In this document: piece after piece, positions 23,804 through 33,232 of the stretch | Layout: every line of letters starts with the position of its first letter | Position numbering within the stretch: the first letter of the stretch is position 1 | Source: Cephalotrichum gorgonifer | Lineage: Eukaryota > Ascomycota > Sordariomycetes > Microascales > Microascaceae | Assembly: GCA_900312665.1 (NCBI GenBank) | Contig: ONZQ02000004.1 | Location: forward strand, 998,244 to 1,062,243 | Direction of reading: 5' to 3' | DNA length: 64,000 nt | Program-made: the position numbers and the translations under genes | The notes under the pieces: generated by a model | The model's database searches: none | Told to the model about the DNA's origin: nothing | Seen by the model: the letters and a program-made list of their open reading frames with translations, nothing else

Positions 23804-25635
23804 ACAACCATGACCTGGTTGGTCTTTGAGATAGCAGCTGGTCGGCAGGATGATATCTTGTTTGATCCATTGGTCTCAGAGACCATCACTGGCGGTCCCC
23901 TCCCAATCCGAGTTGAAATATACTCGGGAGATCGTCATGGGCGGTTTGGGGGCGCGGGGGCGCACGTTCAGTTTTTCTTTTCCTCTTATTCGTCCATTAA
24001 TTGGTTTCCTGTTTTCTTGCAAGTTTCTTTTGCGCCATTCGACACGGCAGTCCTGGACCCGAAGCATCGATGCAGTCCCAGGACCCTGGAGAGGATCGGA
24101 AAGGTAGCATCGGAGGGACGATGATGCGCTTTTTGCCTCCCTTGAGGTCACCCGGACGTTGCGCTTGATACCCTTAGACTTCGTTTCAGAAACTGCGACG
24201 ACGAACATCATTACACGACGCGTTGAACGCCAAACGTGACGTGTTACCTTACCCGATTCGGGTTCACCATACATCACGATACCGGATCTTCTTACGCCAT
24301 TGCATCACGATGATAATGTTTTTCTGGTCTCATTTCAGTTGCGCGAGTCTTCCCTCCATCGGAGGGACGGCATTTTTGCCGTTTTCGTTTCACGATAGAG
24401 GAAGGGTCACGGCGTCGCCGTGCTTCACGACATTGTTTTTTTTTTCGTTTCTCTTGTTCTTTTTTTTTTTCCTTTTTCATTTTCCCCATCATAGACAAAA
24501 GTTTGATATCTCGGTTTGCCAGGTCGACGGTGCTCGGCGGTCTCTCTCTCACGGCAGAGGAATCTCTACGCATGACGATAATAGAGAGCGGCATGAGCAT
24601 ACACTGGTTTTATCAGGACATAGGACGGTTGCTTTTTACACGTTGTTTTCGAGAGGGACATATGCATTAGGTCCCCACGGCGGACCGAGGGACATAGCGC
24701 ATTGATGAAGGAGGAAGAGGATCTTCTTTCTAGAGCGGGGGGTTTTGATGACGGCTCAAGACGGAGGAGATGATACCCCGAGCTACAAAGGTCCTTTTTC
24801 ACTGCAGCTCTCGAAAGGCGACGGATACGCAGGCACGGCACTCGGCAGGCACGGGAATCTTTGATACTCTTTTCCGGACGGACACGACTCGTCGGTGAGA
24901 TGGCGAGTGGTCAGTTCTCGTCTGGATGGAGCAGAGACGGAGAGTCTAGGAAGTGCCGAGGTTAGATAGCCAGTCACGACTGAGAAGTCAAGCAAACAAA
25001 AACACGAATTCAGTTGTCAGTTTTTAAACATCCTCGTATATACGCCCTTTTTGTGCCTGTGATTTTTTGTGTCCATATTTCGTCCCATCCGTTGTGAATG
25101 TCACGGTTCGGATCCCATCGCAGGGAGGACATTTTGGCTGGCGGCCTCATTTTAAGGTGGTATTGTGATATTCGCGAGCTGAGTTCCACGCCAGGACCCT
25201 TTTCCCGCCGTGGCGTAGTTATTATTGTCTGACTGGTCGTTGAGCTATGGCATGTCGCTGTTCTGATTGGCTGCTGGATTGGAAACACGTCAAGGAACGA
25301 GTTGTCTGTACAAGTAGCAAGTACCGGCTTCCACTTCGGCTCCAGTCTGTCAGCACTGCGGACAGCCGACACTGACCCTCGTCTTGCCCTTCCGACAAGC
25401 GGAGTGCCCAACCAACAACCTAAACCAAACCAAAGACGATCCATCCGCATTCTCCCGTGCCGACCCTTTCCTTGTGTGCTCGTATTTCTCGCGTTTTCCA
25501 TTTGTTCCACCAGAGCGAGCGAATCATCAGTCTTATTGTGTATACTGCTGGCCAGGACAGGCTAGCGAGTGCACACCCGCAGAACACCGCCATATACCCA
25601 CACAACTCCCACTTCTACGAAAAGCCTGGGTCAGC
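23804..25635. other. Intergenic, DED1 to AMP-binding gene
   Basis: About 1.8 kb, probably a long DED1 3'UTR and the promoter of the next gene. T-rich runs occur around 24434-24476. No coding feature is supported. Confidence 0.5.
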
Positions 25636-27539
25636 ATGGGCGCCTTCGACAACATAATGGTTAGCCTGGACGAATCCCTCACGTCGCCGCTCGCCCAATG
25701 GAATATCTACACAACGGCTCTAGCCGGCCTCCTCGCGGCGGGGGTAACCTACGCCGTCGCTACGGGGGTCGAGCCCGACACGCACCCCCTCCGCCTCGCG
25801 AGGCAGAGCCTGCCAAACATGGTGAGGCAGGAGGGCGAGAGCGCGTTCTACCGATCGGCGGAACTCGGGGGCGGGGAGCTGAGGCGCGGGCTGGAGGTGA
25901 GGAAGAAGGGGGAGTCGAAGTGGGCCAGGGGGAGGGATGGGGACCTGCGAGACGTGTGGAGGGCGGTCGTGGAGGGAGATGAGGCCGGTGCCAGGGGGAA
26001 GCTCTTGACTATACACGGGACGGAGAAGGTTAAGGAACACAGCATCGGTGAGTGGGAGACATCCCCCTTTGACTGTCCCGGCTGGCTGGAGTAATGAAGT
26101 GCGGGGCGATGCTAACTGGTGGCACTTTCTGAAGAGGACATTACGAGGCAGATCAACCTCATCGGGCAGCACATCTCACACCACGGCGGCATCCGCGTGG
26201 CCATATACCTCCCCAACAGCATTGAGCTCCTCGTCACGCTCTTCGCGTGCTCCTTCTACCCGAACCTCACGACGATCCTCATCCCCTTCGACGTGACGGC
26301 CGACTCCCTTGTCAGCATGCTCCGCCGGTCTGCCGCCGACACCGTCATCGCGGCGCCGGGGACCTTCTCCTTCGACTCGGTCGTCAAGACCTACCCGGCC
26401 CTGCGGAACCTGATCTGGGTCGTCGACGACGGGTCCGCACACATGGACTGGAACGAGGTGCCCGAGGGCACGGGCGGCAGTGTGAACGTCGCCACGTGGC
26501 GGGAGATCGTGGACGAGACGCCCGTCGATATCGGTAGGGAACTGCCGGAGGAGGGGGGTGAGCCGAAGGACATCGTGACCTTCTGGCAGGGCAAGCCGGG
26601 GACGCTCGAGGAGATGGTGCGGTTCACGCAGGCCAACATCGTGGCCGGCATGGCGGGGATCCTGGGCAGCGTGCCCACCAACCAGCGCATGGGACCCACG
26701 GACGTGCTTCTGCCCGCCGACTCGCTCACGAGCGCCTACACGCTCGTCGTCACGCTGACGGGGCTGTTCTGCCACGCGTCCGTCGCGCTCAACTCGGTGG
26801 CGGGCAGGTCCACGGACCTCGTCCTCGCCACACAGGGCCTCACGCCCACGATCCTCGTCGCGAGCCCAAAGTCCCTCGCCAAGATCCACGCCGAGTCGGC
26901 GGCGAAGCTCGACTCCGCCATCCTGTCCGCCGCGCACCGCTCGCTGCTCCGCACGCTGGCCCAGGGCGCCCTCCCGTCCCCGACGTCCCTCGCGGCCCGC
27001 TCCACGGCGTCGGCCCGCCCGGCCCTCGGCACGAGCCCGTCGAGGCTGAGGCTGGTGTACGTAGGGGCGCGCGCCAGCGGCGAGGACGCGACGCTCTCGG
27101 AGGCGCAGCTGGCGGACCTGAGGGTGTTCCTCGGGGCGCGGATCGTGTACGCGCTCACGGCGGCCAGGGTCGCGGGCGCGGTGGCGCAGACGTGGGCGTT
27201 CGACTACAGGGTTAGCGGCGAGGGCGGCGGCTCGCACTTTGGGCCGCCCACGGTCTCCACGGAGATTATCTTGCGGGATAGCGGGGCGTATAAGGTCACG
27301 GATGAGAAGGTCGAGGGAGAGGTGAGTTTCCCCCTACGTAGTAACCCTTCAAGCCTCCTTCCCCCCCCCTTTTTTTTTTCGGTCGTTTCCTCCTCGTCCT
27401 TTTCTCTTTCTATTTGATTCGGATAGAAGATGCTAACGAAGCCCAGATCATCGCCAAGGGACCTGCCGTCGCGGGCGGAGAGGCGGCACTGGGGATCATA
27501 GGGAGGATCAGGAAGGATAATACTCTGGCGCTGGTATAA
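25636..27539 (+). CDS. Degenerate AMP-binding (acyl-CoA synthetase-like) membrane protein
   Basis: A 563-aa member of the AMP-dependent synthetase/ligase superfamily; exons 25636-26047, 26135-27321, 27447-27539. A hydrophobic segment (about residues 22-44, WNIYTTALAGLLAAGVTYAVATGV) should anchor the N-terminus in a membrane, as in long-chain acyl-CoA synthetases. The fold is recognisable from GGIRVAIYLPNSIELLVTLFACSFYPNLTT, the PADSLTSAYTLVVTLTGLFCHASV segment and a typical short C-terminus. However, the Ser/Thr/Gly-rich ATP-binding loop (YTSGTTGxPK in active enzymes) is replaced by a WQGKPGTLEEM segment. The usual YGxTE motif is not obvious, and the C-terminal lysine domain is very short. 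A pseudo-enzyme or lipid-binding role is therefore possible. The last exon is supported by CTAAC and CAG signals and an in-frame stop. Confidence 0.75.
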
Positions 27540-28830
27540 TAGCATGCGAGCCCTGCCTTTTTACTGTTGGGTGTTTCCGGTTGTCCGGTGTTCCGGGCCG
27601 ACTGTGACATGCCCCCCCTTTTTTTTTTACTCTTTACTCCCCCTTTTTTTTCCGCGCTAGGATATCAATAAAGACTATTTTGCTCGTCATGTTGTGGGTT
27701 ACCCATTGTCCGGATTTCAACATGAAGGTTGAAATAGGGGTCGAAATTTTCCCTTCAGAGGGGGCTCTGAATGCCTCGACATGGGATGTGTCTCGAGGCT
27801 CCTTGATGCATTGGCCTCTCCTCTCTTCAAGACGAGATGTGAGTGGGCATAGCAGCAATGCGGCGGGCACCAACAGTAATGCGGCGGACACAACACCACT
27901 TTGCAGCGAATGGCCTCCATGCGGTCCAGCCCGACGAAATAGGGAGGTACAAGTATGCGCGCGGCTGCCTGACTCGACGCGGGTTATTGAGCGCCAGGAC
28001 ATTGTGCGTCGCCCGCCACGTCTGTCTCTCTTCTACGTCATCCCAAGATGCGTTGGGGGACCCTTCCTTCAATGACGTGCAAAGGTGTCATTGCAGAGGC
28101 TGGTTAATTTTGTATGCTGGGGACACACTCTCAAGGCACTCAAGAGGCAGGGAGGTTGCGAGCTGCAAGAGGTGAGTTTCGACTGCCTTGTTCGGATGAT
28201 CCGGGTCTCTCAGCTCCTCACCGGGTATCTCCCTTCTGTCCTTTATTGGTGGGCCTGTTTCGTTTGGAAGAGTTATAAACTATTAGGTCTTTTGGGCTAA
28301 GCTGACTAGCAGGATCAGTCACACGCAGTCGTCCGGGCCAGCCAGCCAGGAAATCGTTCCCCCTCATTAAGTATGCTTATTCGGTGACGCCCGTCGGGGA
28401 CCTTTCAAATGCTACATTGATCTCTATGTCGGCTTTCTGCCCCACATGTAGATTTGTAGATTCCGACGCTGCCCGCTTACACCACACTAACGTACTCTGA
28501 CTCGTGAATAATAATCTACCCCTCCATTCAACCCACCCCCACTATAGCTTTTGATATACAACTTTAATAGTCATACCTTGGTACTGGTAGCCACCTCGCG
28601 CATCTCACATCTCGCTCCGCCTCTCTCGCACTCGACGACGACCACGATACTACGAAGAAGTGGGTATATCATACACACATATACATACACTGTTACCCTC
28701 GTACCGCCTGGAATATACGCCCTTTGGCTATCAAAGAAACGTATATACCCTCGTCCTGCCCAGGACGATACATATATATACATCTATTATTCACGGTGAA
28801 GGACGAGTACACGTATCACACCAAAGCGCA
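27540..28830. other. Intergenic, AMP-binding gene to LOG gene
   Basis: About 1.3 kb with no supportable gene. T and C runs near 27610-27650 probably belong to the 3'UTR. TATA-rich sequence at 28650-28795 (ATACACACATATACATACAC and TATATATACATC) is a plausible core promoter for the LOG gene. Confidence 0.45.
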
Positions 28831-29646
28831 ATGTCCAACGGAAGCGTCCCACAGACCAAGGTCGCCGTCTACTGCGGCGCGTCGCCGGGCAATGACCCGC
28901 GGCACCTCGCCATGGCGCGCGAGCTCGCCCACGCCATGGCCAAGCGCAACATTGCGCTGGGTGAGTCTCCTCCCTCTCCCTTTTCCTAGCCCCGTCGCCC
29001 CCTTCGCCGCCACATCTGTACCCCCCCTTTCTCCTTTCGCGGATCCCCTTAGTTATCTGCCCCACCCCGCAGCTAACAACTCTCTCTCCCCGCTCCAGTC
29101 TACGGCGGCGGCACCATCGGCATCATGGGCGAAGTAGCGCGCACCCTCGTCTCCCTCTCGGGCCCCTCCTCCGTCCACGGCATCATCCCAGAGCCCCTAG
29201 TCCGCTACGAGCGCGACCTCTCCAAGACGAACGGCGCCCCGGACGCCAAGATCCCCTCCCTCCCTGCCGAGCAGGTCTTCGGCCGTACGACCGTCGTCCC
29301 GGACATGCACACGCGCAAGAAGCTCATGGCGCAGGAGGTCTTCGAGGGGGGGCCGGGGAGCGGCTTCATCGCCCTCTCGGGTGGCTACGGGACTATGGAG
29401 GAGATCTTCGAGACGGCGACGTGGAACCAGCTCGGGATCCACAACAAGGGCATGTGCCTCCTCAACGTCGACGGCTTCTACGACGGCATCGTGGAGTGGA
29501 TACGCAAGAGCTCAGAGTCCGGGTTCATCAGCGGCGCGAACAAGGACATCCTGGCCACGGCGGAGGACGCGGAGGGCGCGCTGAATGCGCTGTTGGGGTA
29601 TAAGGTGTCGGTGGATACGCTGAAGCTGGAGTGGGGGACTCTGTGA
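28831..29646 (+). CDS. LOG-family cytokinin-type phosphoribohydrolase
   Basis: Predicted 225-aa cytosolic enzyme of the LOG (Lonely Guy, TIGR00730) family, members of which hydrolyse nucleoside 5'-monophosphates such as cytokinin riboside monophosphates to release the free base. Exons 28831-28960 and 29099-29646. Rossmann-type features are clear: VAVYCGASPG at the start, YGGGTIGIMGEVA across the intron joint, RKKLM, the GGYGTMEEIFE motif and WNQLGIHNKG followed by LLNVDGFYDG. In the usual PGGxGTxxE signature the Pro is Ser here (LSGGYGTMEE), while the catalytic Arg (TRKK) and Glu are kept. Substrate range cannot be read from the sequence; a general nucleotide-salvage role is as likely as hormone production. 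Confidence 0.9.
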
Positions 29647-30136
29647 TTTTTTTTTCTTCGGTTTTGTTCCTGTTCATTCTTCTTCTTGCGATGTTATAGA
29701 GCCTAGAAGAGATGAGGGGAAAGAAGCGGAAGGGAAGAGAAGGAGGAGGCGTCTATATCTAGTGGTTTAGACAGCTAAAAATCATGCCGGGAGGGCGGAA
29801 AAGGGGGCGGGGACTACCCGGTTAGATGCACTCGTGCTACATAGAGAGTTTGTCCCTTTGATGACGATGCGCCCTGTTTGTCCCAGCGTGCGACGCCTGG
29901 ACACCCTCTAGGCGCTGACGTCTGAAACGGAAAAGGAGTGGCTTCGGGGTTTGTAAAAAAGCCCGGGGTAACCGAACTTGGTGAGGCCTAGGATGGGAAC
30001 TACTACTACCCCCGAGCAAGCTTGCATTTCACAGGCACCTCAGAAGATCGTCTAATTGTACATTAACCTCGCTGCCCTTCCCCTTCCCCTTCTCCATCCC
30101 CGGCTCGTGTCTGTTTTGCTACAACGCGCCAGCAGC
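29647..30136. other. Convergent 3' region
   Basis: 3' flanks of the LOG gene and PRE5, which converge here. No coding signal seen. Confidence 0.6.
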
Positions 30137-31193
30137 CTAACCGTCAACCTCCATCCCCTCTCCGTCTCCGCCCTCCTCCGTATTGGCCGCCTGGACCCAG
30201 TCCTTGACGTCCTGGCCGTCGTACACCTTGAACGGGTCGACCACCTTCCCGTTCGGGCCGACGCCGACGAAGGCCACCGAGGTGTTGTCCACCGTGAGCT
30301 CCTTGTCCTGGACGAGGCTCTCCCTCAGCGCGTTGAGGCCGTGGGCGATCAGCTCCTCCCTGTTACACGCCTCGAAGGCCTCCATGTTCTTCTCGAGGTA
30401 GGTCCTCGCCATCTGGGACCTCGCGCCGAGCGCGAAGGCCACGACCTCCTCCGTCAGGCCCGAAGGCTGGGTCGTGAACAGGTGGGGGCCCTCGTTGTCG
30501 GCGCCCGCGACGAGGAGGCCCACGCCGTAGGGGCGGCGGCCGTAGTGCTGCGTGTTGTACTGCTCCTTCTCGCCGATCATGCTGACGAGGTCCGACACCT
30601 TGAGGGAGCGGCCCATGGTGTAGCGGTGGCTGAGGCACTGGCTCTTCATGAAGTTGGAGAGCACGCGCGCGTCCGAGGTGAGGCCGGCGATGCCGATGCC
30701 GATGTGCTCGTCGATGGCGAATAGCTTCTTCTGGTACGAGGAGAGCTCCTCGGCGTTGCGCTGTGAAATGGGGGAGAGAGAGGTTGGTTAGCGGCTGGGA
30801 CTGTAAGGGAGATCAAGTAGAAGAAAAAGGGGGGATGGCAGGTAGACTGAGGGTGTGAGAGGCGTGGAAGCGTGGAAGCGTGGAAGCGTGCGAGGTAGGC
30901 AAAAGTAGGTAGGTGTACCTTGATCGCGCAGAGGACGGCGTGCGTCTTGCTGGTGAGACCGACGACTACGGATCCCTGCTTGACGGACTCGGAGGCATAT
31001 TCGATCTGGAAGATGCGACCCTGCGGCGAGCTATATTTAGCTAGAGGTTAGCCAAAGACCTAGTATAGCCATGCGCGAATGGGGTATCCAGAAACGGTCC
31101 GTGGTCCGTCCCCCAAGCAAGGCATTGGTCATGGTCGGGAGAGGAGTAGGCATACAAGGTCACCGTGTCGTTATCGTAGTTGTTCCTGAACAT
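30137..31193 (-). CDS. PRE5: 20S proteasome subunit alpha-6 (Pre5/PSMA1)
   Basis: Outer-ring alpha subunit of the 20S proteasome; 257 aa. Exons on the minus strand: 31156-31193, 30919-31030, 30137-30760. The first exon gives MFRNNYDNDTVT, joined to FSPQGRIFQIEYASESVKQGS, the alpha-subunit signature that gates the pore. RNAEELSSYQKKLFAIDEHIGIGIAGLTSDARVLSN, YGRRPYGVGLLVAGAD and GARSQMARTYLE are further family marks. Those features and the N-terminus place it with Pre5/PSMA1 rather than other alpha subunits. The C-terminus is acidic (EEGGDGEGMEVDG). Intron 2 contains a GTGGAAGC triplicate (about 30866-30892). It diverges from VPS55. Confidence 0.93.
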
Positions 31194-32071
31194 TGTGAAG
31201 TGAAGACCGGGGGGAGGAGGACCACCGTTTCCGCTAGGTGTGAGGTATCGAGATTCGAAGTCGAGGTCAAAGCCGCGGCGAGATTTGGTCGGCGGCGGTC
31301 AGAGGGATTCTTAGGTAGGGTTCCGTCCGGGAGGGTGGAGGGATCTTAGGAACACCAATGGGTCCTGAAACCGTCTTTTTTGCTGCTGCGTCGTGGCTTT
31401 GGAAGAAGAGTTGAGGTGGAGACGGAGGGGATGTTCGCGTTCGCTGTGTTGGTGGGACAGCGCTGGATGGTTTGGCGAGGCAAGGCGCGGACTTGCCCAG
31501 GCAGCTCAAGCTGTCGTTGCTCTGGCCCAAGCTGCACTCTTACTGGCTGTAGCTTGGCCCCGCAACCCGCCCCAGAGGTACCTTGTATTTGGTATCGAGC
31601 CTGCCACTCACAGCCGTAGTCGGGCCTATGTTAATCCGGAGCTTAGTCATCGACTGGGGTTTGCGGCGGAACCTGACCGCACGAGGCGAGCGCAGGGCCC
31701 GTGATGACGGCAACCTGCGATCGATAGCTCCACGCAAGCTCCGCCTTCGCAACCATTTTCCGCCCCTCCCCGTCACCGTCCGCTCCTAATCCACACCCCC
31801 CCTGAACCGACACATAGCGAAGAAAGCGACGGAACTTGTATCCTCCATCGCTGCTCGGCCGATACCCCCTTCTCCCGATTCCACACATCTTTAACGGCTG
31901 CCTGTCTGCCCCAACTCCCGAACTACCCACGATCCGATAGCGCCGAAGACGAAACAACCCTTGCGCCTCTTCGATCTTCCGAATCTCGAAGTTCTCGAAG
32001 TTAAATCCCCAACGAAGAAAGAAAAACAACCCTCCCACCCCATTAAAAACACACGACAACAACCGCCCAAA
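31194..32071. promoter_or_regulatory. Divergent promoter region of PRE5 and VPS55
   Basis: An 878-bp intergenic region between two divergent housekeeping genes. I find no PACE-like element or conserved reading frame; short frames across it look random. Confidence 0.4.
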
Positions 32072-32639
32072 ATGCCCCCCGCAGGCCTCAAGACCATCAT
32101 CGCCCTCTCCTTCGTCCTCGCCCTCGGCTTCCTCCTCGTCATCCTCTCGTGCGCACTCTGGAAGGACTACTACCCGCTCCTCGTCGTCGCCACCTTCGTC
32201 CTCGCCCCCGTGCCCAACTGGGTCTGCGGCCACTGCGCGAACCCAGACGACTTCGAGAGCTCCGGCTCGGCCGTCCTGGACCTGGGGAAGTTCTGCACAG
32301 GGTTCCTAGTTGTGATGGGCATTGGTAAGGCTGCGCTTCTTCCCCCCTCCCTTCCATTTTCTCTCCCGACTGTTCCTCTTTCGCTATCCGCTTTTGTCCT
32401 CCCCTAGCACTTACCCCTCGCTGCGAGTGTAGGGTTCTCAAGGCGGAGGGAGGCACCAGTGCTACAAAATTACTGCATGGGCGGGCTACTGACTGACGTA
32501 TATAGCCCTCCCCGTCGTCCTAGAACACGCGGAACTCATCAGGACCGAGGCCATGATCATGTCGATAGCGGGCGGGCTCCTCATCTACGGCACCATCATC
32601 AGCTTCGGCATGTTCTTCCAAGAAGAGCAGGAGTTTTAG
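32072..32639 (+). CDS. VPS55: Vps55 endosomal membrane protein
   Basis: Small four-TM protein of the Vps55/LEPROT family (128 aa) that acts with Vps68 in endosome-to-vacuole traffic. Exons 32072-32324 and 32506-32639 (GTAAGG donor, TATATAG acceptor). Membrane segments: TIIALSFVLALGFLLVILSCAL, YYPLLVVATFVLAPVPNWVCG, the LGKFCTGFLVVMGI-ALPVVLEHA segment that spans the intron, and a C-terminal MIMSIAGGLLIYGTIISFGMFF. The conserved NPDDF motif and the C-terminal FQEEQEF acidic end match the family. Length is normal. Confidence 0.93.
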
Positions 32640-33232
32640 GGGTGAAAGACGGACTATGAACTGGCGGTAGTTGACGTAGTATCAAGGGTGGTGGCAGGAC
32701 TATGACTGGGCACACCTCTCCCTCGACAAAGAGACTGATGATTCCCGGGCCCAAGTTGACGAGTGGGAGGCTGGAATATGGGCCGATTAGGGTAGGGCGG
32801 TTTGTGTGTACCGTATACGATACTGAAGCTTCTTTATTGCTTGAACATGTCATGCTATGCCGGCAGGCTCATTTTCGTGTTTACGTCATGGGTTGTATTG
32901 AGGGGTTTGTTTGCATGGGACGTCTAGGTTCTCAATATCTGGAAATGACAGCAAATGATGGCTCATCACTCATGTCTTCTGCTGCCTAGGTACTATAAGT
33001 ACCGTTACGCATGTCCGGGGTATTCCCTCTCAGTTGGTGCCTTCCCTCTCGGTTGGAGCTATGCGTCATGGATCGATTGGAGATGTGTCTATGTCTAATT
33101 CTATCGTAATCCATCAACGGTGCCCTGATCCGAGGTGAATATACCTCTCTCTAGCCCACCATTCTCTATCCCAATATCCCAAACTCCTAATCCCCTGTTG
33201 CCGAATCAATCTACCCCCCTAGCCTGCAAACG
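32640..33232. other. Convergent 3' region
   Basis: 3' flanks of VPS55 and the PABA synthase gene; no coding feature seen. Confidence 0.6.

Noticed and set aside
26176..27237. 353-codon minus-strand frame inside the AMP-binding gene
   Set aside because: Arg/Gly/Ala-rich antisense shadow without domain content.
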